From contig JACRPN010000012.1 of assembly GCA_016223145.1 (NCBI GenBank), forward strand, positions 186,001-250,000: 64,000 nucleotides of DNA, read 5' to 3'. Position 1 is the stretch's first letter. Each line of letters opens with the position of its first letter. Below the pieces are notes generated by a model. It saw only the letters and a program-made list of their open reading frames with translations. It was not told the DNA's origin and did not search any database. Source of the stretch: Armatimonadota bacterium. GTDB taxonomy: Bacteria; Armatimonadota; Fimbriimonadia; Fimbriimonadales; Fimbriimonadaceae. The translations under genes were made by a program, and so were the position numbers. This document shows, in pieces, positions 51,851 through 60,242 of the stretch.

Positions 51851-54131
51851 TCTGACCGACGAGCAGAGGGCCGTCGTCGCCTCTCAGGAGGCGGCGCTCG
51901 TGGTGAGGGCTGCGGCGGGCTCCGGCAAGACAGCGGTTCTCGCAGAGCGCTACTTGAAGCACGTGGTCGAGGACCGGCTTTCGCCGGATTCGATCCTCAC
52001 CCTCACCTTTACCAAGAAGGCGGCCGCCGAGATGAAGCAGCGAATCGTGCGAAGGCTTTCGGCGGCGGGGCTGCATGAAGCTGCTCAGGCGTCCGAGACC
52101 GGGCCGATTCAGACGATCCACAGCTTCTGCGAGCGGCTGCTGAGAGAGAACGCGATCGAGGCGGGGATCGACCCTGATTTCGAGATTTTGGGGGAGGCCG
52201 ACGGCGCAAGGGAGTTGCAGAGGGCCATTGAAGTCGCCATCGCCTCGGCGGAGGGGCTCGAGGATCTCGTCGTCCATGCGCTCTCGGGCAAGCGGGAACA
52301 GGGGTCGCCCTCGCCCTTTGCCAGGCTGGAGTCCACGCTCAAAGGAGCGCTCCTGAACATGCGCGGGTCGGGCTTGCCTCGGACGGCTTGGGAGGCGCGC
52401 CACCGCGAACCCGAGACGCTCCTGGCTATCTGGCGAGATGCGATGCTGGATGGGCTCGCCCCGGCGGTCAGGAGGGCCTTCGAAGAGGCAGACCCGTCGG
52501 TTCCGTTTGGCTTGCGGATCGTGCAGGCGCACAAGTCGCTCAAGCACAAGGCGCCAAAGGGCGCGCCGACCCCGGCCAAGATTGAGGATGCCGAGGCTGC
52601 CGATCGCGCCTGTGCCGAGATGTCTTGCGGCCTGGCGCAGCTTGCGTGCCGCGCCTGGAAAGCGCTCGAAGCGCGCCTCTCGGAGCTGAGGTCCCTCGAT
52701 TTCACCTCCTTGGAGGATGCCGCCATCGCGATCCTTGAAGGGTATCCCCACGTTCGCGAAAAGCTTCAGCGGCAGTACCGGGTCGCCCTGATCGACGAGG
52801 CGCAGGACTTGAGTCCGGCGCAGCACGGCCTCTTTCGAGCGTTGGGCATCGCCCTGGAGATGCGCGTCGGTGACGCAAGCCAGTCCATCTACGGCTTTCG
52901 GCAAGCCGACGTCCGGCTCTTTCAGGAGCACGCGGAGGCGACCGCCGGCTTGACCCTCTCCCGAAACTTTCGCTCGACCGATGGCATCCTGGCCTTTGTC
53001 GACTCGGTGTTTGGCAGGCTGTGGCAGGAGGGCCACGTTCGGATGTCGGCCTCCGTGCCGCTCGGCGAGCAGCCTCCTCCATCTGAAGGCGTGGAGATCT
53101 GGCGGCAGCGCGTCAAGGACACATCGCGAGTTGCCGAGTGGGTCGAAGACCTGCTTGGCACGGAAGACCCTGGAGACGTGGCCGTGTTGGTTCGCGGCTC
53201 CAAATACGCCCAGGACCTCTACGCCCGCTTGGAAGCCAAGGGGGTCCCCGCGCGGATCATCGGCGGCAGCGAGCGATTCTATACGCGGCTGGAAGTCCGG
53301 GACCTGGCGAATGCGCTCACGGCCGTCGAGGACCCGACAGATGATTTCGCGCTCCTGGCCACGCTTCGAAGCCCGATCGTGGGCCTGTCGCTTGATTCCA
53401 TCGTTCTGCTGGCGACCCAGAAACCCGTACATGAAGCGCTGCCGAGCTTTGCGCCCCCGTTTGAGGAGGATTTGGAGCCGCTGGAGAGGTTCCGGAGCTG
53501 GTTCGAACCCCTCCGATTGCAGGGCGACCGCCTGGGTGCTTGGGAGGTGCTTTCGGCGATTTTCGCCCAGTCGGACTACCTGCCGAACCTGGCCCTTAGG
53601 CTGAACGGACGGCAATCCGTCGCGAACGTCCGCAAGCTCCTCATGCTCGCCGCGGAGCGCCCGGATGTATCGCCTCGGGCCTATGCGAGCATCCTGCGGG
53701 AAGTCGCCGAACTGAAGCATCGGGAGGGGGACGCCCCGGCGACCAACGTGGACGACAGCATGGTGAACATCCTCACCGTTCACAAGGCCAAGGGACTGGA
53801 GTTTCCGGTGGTTGTGGTCCCGGACACCCACGGCGCCCTATGCCGCAACCGCCAGGAAGTCGAGATCGACAAGCGGCAGGGGCTGCTCACGACGGCGATC
53901 GGGTGTCCTGAGGTGTCGATGTTTCACGACTGGATCGCCGAAAAGCGAAAGGACCGCGAGCGCGCCGAGGAACTCAGGCTGCTCTATGTGGCCATGACGC
54001 GCTCGGAACGAAGGCTCTGCCTCGTGTCCGACCCCCAGGCGCGGGCCAACTCCGCCGCGCGGCTGCTTGCCGAGACGCTGGGCCTCCCCGACCACCTGCC
54101 GGATGGGGTGAAGGTTCGTGACGGCGGGTGA
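51828..54131 (+). CDS. AddA-like UvrD-family helicase without nuclease domain
   Basis: 767 residues from a TTG at 51828 with AGGAGG shortly upstream. All SF1A motifs are intact: AAAGSGKT (28-35), TFTKKAAAEM, TIHSFCERLLREN, DEAQDLSP, VGDASQSIYGFRQAD, SRNFRST, LTVHKAKGLEFPVVVVPD and YVAMTRSERRL. TIHSFCERLL, VGDASQSIYGFR and HKAKGLEF are AddA/RecB-like rather than PcrA-like. AddA normally has about 1200 residues with a C-terminal nuclease; this one ends 35 residues after motif VI, so the nuclease domain is absent. With the AddB-like gene it forms a translationally coupled pair, presumably a DNA-end-processing motor whose nuclease, if any, is elsewhere. Confidence 0.88.
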   Translation: MRPTSKLNLTDEQRAVVASQEAALVVRAAAGSGKTAVLAERYLKHVVEDRLSPDSILTLTFTKKAAAEMKQRIVRRLSAAGLHEAAQASETGPIQTIHSFCERLLRENAIEAGIDPDFEILGEADGARELQRAIEVAIASAEGLEDLVVHALSGKREQGSPSPFARLESTLKGALLNMRGSGLPRTAWEARHREPETLLAIWRDAMLDGLAPAVRRAFEEADPSVPFGLRIVQAHKSLKHKAPKGAPTPAKIEDAEAADRACAEMSCGLAQLACRAWKALEARLSELRSLDFTSLEDAAIAILEGYPHVREKLQRQYRVALIDEAQDLSPAQHGLFRALGIALEMRVGDASQSIYGFRQADVRLFQEHAEATAGLTLSRNFRSTDGILAFVDSVFGRLWQEGHVRMSASVPLGEQPPPSEGVEIWRQRVKDTSRVAEWVEDLLGTEDPGDVAVLVRGSKYAQDLYARLEAKGVPARIIGGSERFYTRLEVRDLANALTAVEDPTDDFALLATLRSPIVGLSLDSIVLLATQKPVHEALPSFAPPFEEDLEPLERFRSWFEPLRLQGDRLGAWEVLSAIFAQSDYLPNLALRLNGRQSVANVRKLLMLAAERPDVSPRAYASILREVAELKHREGDAPATNVDDSMVNILTVHKAKGLEFPVVVVPDTHGALCRNRQEVEIDKRQGLLTTAIGCPEVSMFHDWIAEKRKDRERAEELRLLYVAMTRSERRLCLVSDPQARANSAARLLAETLGLPDHLPDGVKVRDGG

Positions 54132-54415
54132 GAATGGTGAGGGGGACGGGCCCGCTTCCCGGAACCTCCACGCCTCACCGAAATAGGCCGCGCCAATGTG
54201 TAGAGTTGGGTGGCGCGGGCAACATGGAGCCCCTGCCACCCGTGGTTCATGCCAAGGACGCCGCTCCCTGGGCAGCCGGAGGGGAGTTCCTGCGACCGAC
54301 GATCCACGACCTACGACCTACGACCTGCCTTACACGGCCTGCGACCTGCCTTACACGGCCTGCGCCCCACGACCTACCTCAATCGTCAATCGCAAATCGT
54401 CAACTCCCTTGAGCC
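54132..54415. repeat. Gap with tandem ACGACCTACG / TTACACGGCC words
   Basis: The 284-base gap between convergent genes. Bases 54300-54400 carry CGACCTACGACCTACGACC and two copies of a 21-base unit (TGCCTTACACGGCCTGCGACC and its near repeat), then CAATCGTCAATCGCAAATCG. No gene seen. Confidence 0.7.
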
Positions 54416-55645
54416 TTACTTCCGAAACACGTTGACGGCTTGGAACTTCTCGCCGAGCACCGCCGTGGAGTCGCCTCCGATCCAGTTCTCGAGCGCCGAC
54501 GCGTAGATTTGTCGGAAGTCGATGGCGTGTTTCAAGTCGCCGTCGTTGAGGTCGCCCAGGTTCGGCAGGGGGCCCTCGAGGCCGCCCTTCACATTCTTGC
54601 CGATCATGAACACCGGGGCTGCCGCGCCGTGGTCGGTCCCGCTGCTAGCGTTCTCGTAAGATCGTCGCCCAAACTCAGAGAACACCAGCACGGCCACCTT
54701 ATCGGCTTTGCCCATCGCCTCGATCTCCTTCTGGAAGGCGGCGACCGCGTTTGAGAACTGCGAAAGCAGGTTGGCGTGGGTGTCGGCCTGGCGAGCGTGG
54801 GTGTCGAATCCGCCTGCGCTGAAATACACGACGCGCGTTGCCGGCGACGTCGCGATCAACTGGGCGATCTGCTTGAAGCCGTTTCCAAAAGCATCGTTGG
54901 CGTAGGTCTCCTTGGGGGCGAATCCGGCAAGCTTTTTGTTGAGCTCGGCCATCGCATCGAGCGCGGCCTTATTGGCCTGCTGCACCACGCGCAGTGGCGA
55001 TCCCGCGGGGGCATCCGCGCCTTGAATCTGGCGCAACATGCGCTCGGCGTCCGGGTCGCCCACCATGTTCTGGATGTCCACAAGGCTCGCAAAGCACGGA
55101 ATGCTCGCGCCCTTTCCGTCGAGAGCCCTGGGCCGTTCGGTCGAAAGCCCCAACGCAACCACCGGGTTCAGTGGCCCGGTCAGCGCCTGCTGGTCGAAGT
55201 GTCGGCCGATCCAGCCGTACTTCGGGCAGCTTGGCCCACCGGACTGCCAGATCTCCATGCTCTTAAAGTGCGAGCGGTTCGGCTGCGGGTACCCGACGTT
55301 CTGGACGATGCTGACCTTTCCCTGCTTGTAAAGGTCCGCCAGACCGGCGAGCGACGGGTGAAGGCCGACCTGTTCACCGATATCGAGCACCTTGTCGCGC
55401 GCGATGCCAAGGGTTGGGCGAAGCTGGTAGTAGACGTCGTCTTTGAACGGGACGACCGTATTCAGGCCGTCGTTACCGCCGGAGAACTGGCACACCACGA
55501 GCACCGAGTCCTTCGGCGCGACGCCATTCGCGGCGCCGAAGATGTCGGCATGGGCCACAGAGGAGAGCCACTTGGGGGTGGTCAGGCCCACCGCCATCAA
55601 GCCGCTGACACGAAAGAGGTCTCTTCTGGAAAGCAAGTCGCTCAT
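54416..55645 (-). CDS. DUF1501 (sulfatase-like) exported protein, second copy
   Basis: 409 residues, shorter than the copy at 26552. A Tat-type signal opens it: LSRRDLFRVSGLMAVG. Family features: LVVCQFSGGNDGLNTVVPF, YYQLRPTLGIARDKVLDIG, LHPSLAGLADLYKQGKVSIV, YPQPNRSHFKSMEIWQS, GGFDTHARQADTHANLL, VLVFSEFGRRSYENASSGTD then HG. Unlike the first copy it has no DUF1800 gene beside it and lacks the Cys-rich N-terminal extension. The ATG at 55645 is divergent to the next gene, with a short shared promoter region. Confidence 0.9.
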   Translation of the reverse strand: MSDLLSRRDLFRVSGLMAVGLTTPKWLSSVAHADIFGAANGVAPKDSVLVVCQFSGGNDGLNTVVPFKDDVYYQLRPTLGIARDKVLDIGEQVGLHPSLAGLADLYKQGKVSIVQNVGYPQPNRSHFKSMEIWQSGGPSCPKYGWIGRHFDQQALTGPLNPVVALGLSTERPRALDGKGASIPCFASLVDIQNMVGDPDAERMLRQIQGADAPAGSPLRVVQQANKAALDAMAELNKKLAGFAPKETYANDAFGNGFKQIAQLIATSPATRVVYFSAGGFDTHARQADTHANLLSQFSNAVAAFQKEIEAMGKADKVAVLVFSEFGRRSYENASSGTDHGAAAPVFMIGKNVKGGLEGPLPNLGDLNDGDLKHAIDFRQIYASALENWIGGDSTAVLGEKFQAVNVFRK

Positions 55646-55710
55646 GGTTTCACCCGATGGTAGCTATGGTACAACAGACGCGAACCCCCGTTGGGTGTTC
55701 AGTCCCCCAA

Positions 55711-56133
55711 ATGAGAGACGGCGCGAACCCGGCAAGAAGAACGAAGATCGGCTCCGTAGTGGCCGCATTGCTCCTGGCGGCGCTGAGCCTGGGGACGTTC
55801 GCGATGCTGCAGGGTATGGGGCCCGAGAGCGCGCTTCGCCGGTTCCACCAACATGCCGCGAACGGCCAGTTCGATCAGGCTTTTGGCTTGACCACAGGGT
55901 CTTCGCCGGAGCAAGTGGCCTATGTGGCGGAATCCATCGGACGCTATGCAAGGGCTCGGGTGCAGTTTCAGGTGTCCGAAAAAGTCCCAACGCGCACCGG
56001 GATGATCGTTCGGGTGGACTACACCTTTCCAAACGGGCTGATCGTACCGGCCTACTGGGTTCTCGAAAACGTCGGCAAGAGCGCCACTTGGCGGGTCAAC
56101 GTCGCGCGAACGCTTGAGATGCGCATGCGCTGA
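55711..56133 (+). CDS. Small membrane-anchored protein, NTF2/DUF4878-like
   Basis: 140 residues from ATG 55711 (an in-frame ATG at 55666 and a start at 55657 are alternatives). An N-terminal anchor (about 15-35, IGSVVAALLLAALSLGTFAML) precedes a domain with the opening GPESALRRFHQHAANGQFDQAFGL, the helix pattern by which small NTF2-like domains (DUF4878-type) begin, and a closing beta part (MIVRVDYTFPNGLIVPAYWVLENVGKSATWRVN, read in parts). The next gene has the same layout and is likely a distant paralogue. Function unknown. Confidence 0.7.
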   Translation: MRDGANPARRTKIGSVVAALLLAALSLGTFAMLQGMGPESALRRFHQHAANGQFDQAFGLTTGSSPEQVAYVAESIGRYARARVQFQVSEKVPTRTGMIVRVDYTFPNGLIVPAYWVLENVGKSATWRVNVARTLEMRMR

Positions 56134-56176
56134 GAACAGGAACTCACGGAAGGGCCTTCGGGTTTAATAGTCCGGT

Positions 56177-56659
56177 ATGCGAAGGGCAGGCAAAGCAGAC
56201 GCGATCACGATAGCGATCACCGTATTGGGCATCGCGGGCGCTTTGGCGCTCGTCGTGCTCCTACTTTTCTCCAAAGAAACGCCTCAGGCCGCGTGTAACC
56301 GGTTCTTGGACGCTCTGGCCAGCGGAAATGTCGACACGCTTGTCGAGACCAGCTATTACGAGGGCACGCCGGAGGACCTCCGCCGCTCGTGGAAATACGC
56401 CACCGAAGTGGGGCAGCACTACCTGTTCCATTGGGAGACCGTTTCGGTAAAGGAGCACGATGAGAACGCGGCGGCCGTGCTCTCGCAGATCGAGCGAAAC
56501 TTCGGCCCCTCGTCCTATCCCGAGAAGATCGACATCCCCATGGTCCGGGTGGAGGGCAAGTGGAAGGTCGACGTACGCGGGCTCTATCGCGGCCTTTACC
56601 CCGCTCTTCCCGGAAACCCCAATTTTGCCAAGTACCTAGAAACAAAAAAAGAGTCTTGA
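56177..56659 (+). CDS. Small membrane-anchored protein, NTF2/DUF4878-like
   Basis: 160 residues: anchor helix (about 10-32, ITIAITVLGIAGALALVVLLL), then TPQAACNRFLDALASGNVDTLVETSYY and a beta part ending VRVEGKWKVDVRGLYRGLYP. The layout (anchor, ...A..RF..AL..GN.D.....) mirrors the preceding gene 43 bases upstream. Neither shows catalytic residues I can name. Such domains often sense or bind ligands outside the membrane, but here that is only inference. Confidence 0.75.
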   Translation: MRRAGKADAITIAITVLGIAGALALVVLLLFSKETPQAACNRFLDALASGNVDTLVETSYYEGTPEDLRRSWKYATEVGQHYLFHWETVSVKEHDENAAAVLSQIERNFGPSSYPEKIDIPMVRVEGKWKVDVRGLYRGLYPALPGNPNFAKYLETKKES

Positions 56660-56724
56660 GCATTCTAAACTATGCCGCCCTCAAAAACGGGGGCGATGAA
56701 ACGCCGAACAGGGAGTACCCAACC

Positions 56725-57165
56725 ATGAATTTGTACCGGACGATCCTCGCGCTAGTTGTCGCTTGTCTTGCCATGTCGTATTCGATCGGCGCCGCCACGG
56801 CGCAGACGATGTCGGTCGACCCGAAACTCGCCAGTGACAAGCTTGCCAAGAAGGCGTTTTATGCTTGCCCGAAGTGCAAGCTGGCCACCATGCAGAACGC
56901 CCCGTGCCCAACCTGCAAGGGCAAGCTAACGGCAATCGACGGCATGCCAGGCTATGCCTGCGACCATTGCCACGTAGCCTCGAAGATGGGAGGCAAATGC
57001 CCCAAATGCAACAAGCCGATGAAAGTGATGGTCCACACCTATGCTTGTGAGGGATGCAAGACCTCGTCTTCGAAGAAGGGCGCCTGCCCCAAGTGCAAGA
57101 AGCCGCTGAAGGAGACGTTCCTGAAGTTCGTCCCGGGCGCGGCTCCCGGCAAGACCAAAGGCTAA
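56725..57165 (+). CDS. Secreted zinc-ribbon protein with six CxxC pairs
   Basis: 146 residues with a signal peptide (MNLYRTILALVVACLAMSYSIGAATAQ). The mature part carries six CxxC knuckles: CPKC, CPTC, CDHC, CPKC, CEGC, CPKC, i.e. three tandem zinc-ribbon-like units of about 30 residues, each with a lysine-rich spacer (YACPKCKLATMQNAPC, YACDHCHVASKMGGKC, YACEGCKTSSSKKGAC). Extracytoplasmic zinc ribbons are uncommon; related ones occur in heavy-metal-binding exported domains. ATG 56725 without a strong Shine-Dalgarno sequence. A strong hairpin follows the stop. Confidence 0.8.
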   Translation: MNLYRTILALVVACLAMSYSIGAATAQTMSVDPKLASDKLAKKAFYACPKCKLATMQNAPCPTCKGKLTAIDGMPGYACDHCHVASKMGGKCPKCNKPMKVMVHTYACEGCKTSSSKKGACPKCKKPLKETFLKFVPGAAPGKTKG

Positions 57166-57175
57166 GAGCATGCGC

Positions 57176-57209
57176 AGGGCCCGGTCTGCCTCAGAGCAGA
57201 CCGGGCCCT
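57176..57209 (+). terminator. Terminator shared with the 3' end of maf
   Basis: Perfect 14-base stem AGGGCCCGGTCTGC ... GCAGACCGGGCCCT with a six-base loop, then TGGCTTTC. The maf stop codon (minus strand) lies in the loop and one arm codes its last five residues (GPGLL). Confidence 0.85.
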
Positions 57210-57850
57210 TGGCTTTCATGAGGCTCCATGGGAACGGCGAGCCCAAGGCGAAGCAGTTCCGACCGCAGGGCCCCAATGGGTAGCCCGATTACGTTCGAGA
57301 GCGGCCCCTCGACTGACTGGATCAGCTTCGCCGCTTCGCCCTGCGCCCCATAGGCGCCGGCCTTGTCGAGAGATTCGCCGGTGGCCACGTAATCGGCGAT
57401 TTCTTGCTCGCTCAAAGGGCGGAAGGTGACGATCGAGGTCTCAGAGAAGGTGTGCGCGCCTCCGGGCCAGCGCAGAGCCATGCCCGTAACGACGAGGTGC
57501 GATCGCCCCGAGAGGTCTTTGAGCATCTGCCGCGCGCCCTCGGGCGAACCAGGCTTGCCGAGAAGCTGCATGGGCTGCTCCCGCTGAAGCCGCTTCATCG
57601 CTTGGCCGATATCCGGCAGCGCCACCACCGTGTCCCCTCCAATGACAATGTGGCTGGGCCTCAAAGCGGCCACTGCCGCCGCCTTTTCCTGCGCCAGCAC
57701 CTGAGCGAGCACCCAGGGATCGGCTGATTCCGGGTCATGCTCGTGGACGTCTGAGACCAGGACTTCAAACTCGGCCAAAAGCTGTCGAAGCAACTCCTGG
57801 CGCCTGGGAGAGCCGCTGGCAAGCACGGCCGGAAACCTGGGGGCGAGCAC
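57191..57850 (-). CDS. maf: Maf-family nucleoside triphosphate pyrophosphatase
   Basis: Hydrolyses dTTP/UTP or modified nucleotides to monophosphates. 219 residues. Signature ASGSPRRQELLRQL at the N-terminus, then AQEKAAAVA, VIGGDTVVAL (catalytic Asp), GKPGSPEGARQMLKDLSGRSH, ETSIVTFRPLSEQEI, YVATGESLDKAGAYGAQG and NVIGLPIGAL. The GTG start at 57850 fits the homology. Its C-terminal codons lie within the terminator of the convergent gene. Confidence 0.95.
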   Translation of the reverse strand: MLAPRFPAVLASGSPRRQELLRQLLAEFEVLVSDVHEHDPESADPWVLAQVLAQEKAAAVAALRPSHIVIGGDTVVALPDIGQAMKRLQREQPMQLLGKPGSPEGARQMLKDLSGRSHLVVTGMALRWPGGAHTFSETSIVTFRPLSEQEIADYVATGESLDKAGAYGAQGEAAKLIQSVEGPLSNVIGLPIGALRSELLRLGLAVPMEPHESQGPGLL

Positions 57851-57916
57851 CTGAGCAGAGTACCGTCGGAAACGCCTGAACCCCAGATTGCGTTCGACTA
57901 GTCAGGGGTAAATGTC

Positions 57917-58966
57917 ATGAAGCCGTGTGTCGTCCTCAAGCTATCAGTTCTGGTTGCGGTGGGCCTGAACCTCGCAGGCTGCGGGTATGTGGCCTTCTCG
58001 CCGGATGGGAAGTCTCTCGCTTTCTCATGGAGAAAGGGCAAGGCGGACGAAATCGCCATGATCGACTTGGAGAGCGGCAAGTTCACTGACTTGCCCAACT
58101 CCGGCGAAGCGACTTACCTTCAGTTCGCCTCAAGCGGACAAAGGATCGCCTATCAGTCCCTAGAAGGCGAGTTGATGCTCTATGACCTGAGGGCCGGACG
58201 GGTGACCAAGGTTGCTGACTCGGCGGAACTCTTCACGTGGGCTGAAGAGGACAGGCGTCTTGTCGCCTTCGAGAGGAGGCTCGACGAAAACTACGACTGC
58301 GTTTGGTTTGATGTGCCAACCCGGCGAGAAAGCGCTCGCTTGAACCTGCCGGAAGGCGTCAAGCCAACTCTGCCCCCCGTAGCGATCGGTTATAACGGCT
58401 CGATCGGAATTGTGGGAGACAAGGATGGAAAGGCAGAGGTCTACATTGCCGAGTTTGGCAAGGTATCGAAACTGACAACCACGGGAGATGTGGTTGGCCT
58501 TGCGGCATCCCGGGATGGGCGTGAAATCATCTGGGCCCGTAGGAGCCGGAATGCCAAGTACATTTTGCTCTCGCTCTATCGCTATGACATGCAGATGCGA
58601 AGCGTGCGCAAGATGGACTTTCCCGAACATGTGTCGGCACTCAATCCCGGCGCAAGGAGCCGAATCAAGGAAGTGGTCGCCGTGGTCTTCTCGCCAGACT
58701 GGAACCGGATGATCGTCGCGGCCCGCTTTGAGCCCGCGAAGAAGGGTGCGAGCCTCATCCAAAGACTCTTTTCGGTCTCGATCGACGGCAGACAGGCCAG
58801 GGAAATTGCATCGGATCGTGGCGGTAAGGACTACAATATGCCGGCCTTTTCTTGGGATTCACGCAAGATCGCGATGCTGAGCATGGGAGATGAATTCTCG
58901 AAGGTGATTCTCTCGGACGCTGACGGCTCCAATCGGCGAGTCTTGCGCTCGCTGAAGAGCGACTGA
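57917..58966 (+). CDS. Lipoprotein with beta-propeller-like repeats
   Basis: 349 residues. Lipoprotein signal MKPCVVLKLSVLVAVGLNLAGC (LAGC box), then repeated segments with the WD40-like/PD40 pattern: YVAFSPDGKSLAFSW, YLQFASSGQRIAYQS, VVFSPDWNRMIVAARF, PAFSWDSRKIAML and a final SDADGSNRRVL. This is a periplasmic or surface propeller, probably a binding scaffold as in TolB-like proteins; it is not TolB itself. Monocistronic. Confidence 0.85.
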   Translation: MKPCVVLKLSVLVAVGLNLAGCGYVAFSPDGKSLAFSWRKGKADEIAMIDLESGKFTDLPNSGEATYLQFASSGQRIAYQSLEGELMLYDLRAGRVTKVADSAELFTWAEEDRRLVAFERRLDENYDCVWFDVPTRRESARLNLPEGVKPTLPPVAIGYNGSIGIVGDKDGKAEVYIAEFGKVSKLTTTGDVVGLAASRDGREIIWARRSRNAKYILLSLYRYDMQMRSVRKMDFPEHVSALNPGARSRIKEVVAVVFSPDWNRMIVAARFEPAKKGASLIQRLFSVSIDGRQAREIASDRGGKDYNMPAFSWDSRKIAMLSMGDEFSKVILSDADGSNRRVLRSLKSD

Positions 58967-59047
58967 CTTGCCCTCAGCCCCTCCGGGCCGCCTTCGTCTA
59001 AAATTGGGTGGAGACCTCGCGCTGACGCGTGGCCCAAGGATCAAACC

Positions 59048-60163
59048 GTGCGTGTACCTTTTTACGACATCAAAGCTCAGTACGACGAGCTGAAGGCCGA
59101 GCTCGACCCCGCCGTGATGGGCGTGCTTTCAAGCGGCGGCTACATCATGGGGCCGAATCACAACGCTTTTGAGGCCGAAGTGGCCGCCATGCACGGCTGC
59201 AAGCACGGCATCGCCGTGAACAGCGGCACCGACGCGCTGCGCATCCTGCTCGACGCGGCGGGCATCGGCGCGGGCGATGAGGTCATCACCACGGCGTTCA
59301 CCTTCGTAGCGACCGCCGAGGTCATCGTCCAAACGGGCGCACGCCCGGTTTTCGTGGACATCGACCCGAACCACTATCAGATCGACCCGGCAAAAGTCGA
59401 GGCGGCTATCACCCCACGCACGAAGGCGATCATGCCGATCCACCTCTTTGGACAGCTCGTGGACGTGAAGGCCCTTGAGGCGATCGCGGCAAAGCACGGC
59501 CTCAAGGTCATCGAGGACGCTGCGCAGGCCATCGGCGCCCACCACGAAGGAACCTATTGCGGCAACTTCGGCATCGGTGCGGGGTTCAGCTTCTATGTGA
59601 CCAAGAACCTCGGCGCGATCGGCGACGGTGGCCTGATCCTGACCAATGACGACGCGATCATGGCCGACTGCAAGTCGTATCGCATTCACGGCATGGGCCG
59701 CGAGCGCTATTACTATGACCACGTGGGCTACACCAGCCGGCTCTCGGAGATCCAGGCTGCGGCGCTCCGGGTGAAGCTGAAGGCTGTTCCACGCTGGAAT
59801 GCGCGCCGCGCCGAACTCGCGAAGGTCTACTTCGAGGAGCTTATAGGAACAGGAATCGGCCTACCCCAGACCCTTCCCGGCAACAACAACACCTGGCACC
59901 AGTTTTCGATCCGCGCCAAGGACCGCGACGCATTGCAGGCGTTCCTCAAGGAGCAGGGCGTGGACTCGATGATCTACTACCCGGTGCCGCTGCACTTCCA
60001 CGAGCCCTATCGGCATTTGGCCAGCGGGGAAGGGAGCCTGCCGGTGACGGAGCAGCTGTGCCGCGAAATCCTAAGCCTGCCGATCCACCAGCACCTGAGC
60101 GAAGAGCAGGTTCTCTGGGCCGCGCAGAAGGTGAAGGAGTTTGCGGTCTCGGCAGTTCGATAG
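59048..60163 (+). CDS. DegT/DnrJ/EryC1-family sugar aminotransferase
   Basis: PLP enzyme, 371 residues from GTG 59048. Family landmarks: FYDIKAQYDELKAELDPAV, NSGTDALRILLDAAGIGAGDEVIT, ATAEVIVQTGARPVFVDID, IMPIHLFGQLVDV, EDAAQAIGAHHEG, the PLP lysine in FSFYVTKNLGAIGDGG, and YTSRLSEIQAAALRVKL. It likely aminates a nucleotide-linked keto-sugar for surface polysaccharide or glycoprotein. No other sugar-pathway genes are next to it. A strong terminator follows. Confidence 0.92.
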   Translation: MRVPFYDIKAQYDELKAELDPAVMGVLSSGGYIMGPNHNAFEAEVAAMHGCKHGIAVNSGTDALRILLDAAGIGAGDEVITTAFTFVATAEVIVQTGARPVFVDIDPNHYQIDPAKVEAAITPRTKAIMPIHLFGQLVDVKALEAIAAKHGLKVIEDAAQAIGAHHEGTYCGNFGIGAGFSFYVTKNLGAIGDGGLILTNDDAIMADCKSYRIHGMGRERYYYDHVGYTSRLSEIQAAALRVKLKAVPRWNARRAELAKVYFEELIGTGIGLPQTLPGNNNTWHQFSIRAKDRDALQAFLKEQGVDSMIYYPVPLHFHEPYRHLASGEGSLPVTEQLCREILSLPIHQHLSEEQVLWAAQKVKEFAVSAVR

Positions 60164-60190
60164 AGCTCCTGCGGCGAACCGATAAACGAC

Positions 60191-60218
60191 TCGGGCCGGG
60201 CGAAATCGCCCGGCCCGA
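60191..60218 (+). terminator. Terminator of the DegT-family gene
   Basis: Perfect 12-base stem TCGGGCCGGGCG ... CGCCCGGCCCGA with a short AAAT loop, followed by TGTTCTT, 27 bases after the stop. Confidence 0.85.
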
Positions 60219-60242
60219 TGTTCTTGGAGGTAGCCCTGCAAA

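Noticed and set aside
51306-53831. 841-codon open frame on the minus strand
   Set aside because: It lies opposite the AddB/AddA-like genes, which have clear motifs. Its translation is rich in R, G, P and Q without domain patterns, typical of antisense frames in GC-rich DNA.
51828-54131. Second pcrA/uvrD copy
   Set aside because: Motifs TIHSFCERLL and VGDASQSIYGFR and the coupling to an AddB-like gene point to AddA; it also lacks the PcrA Tudor-like tail.
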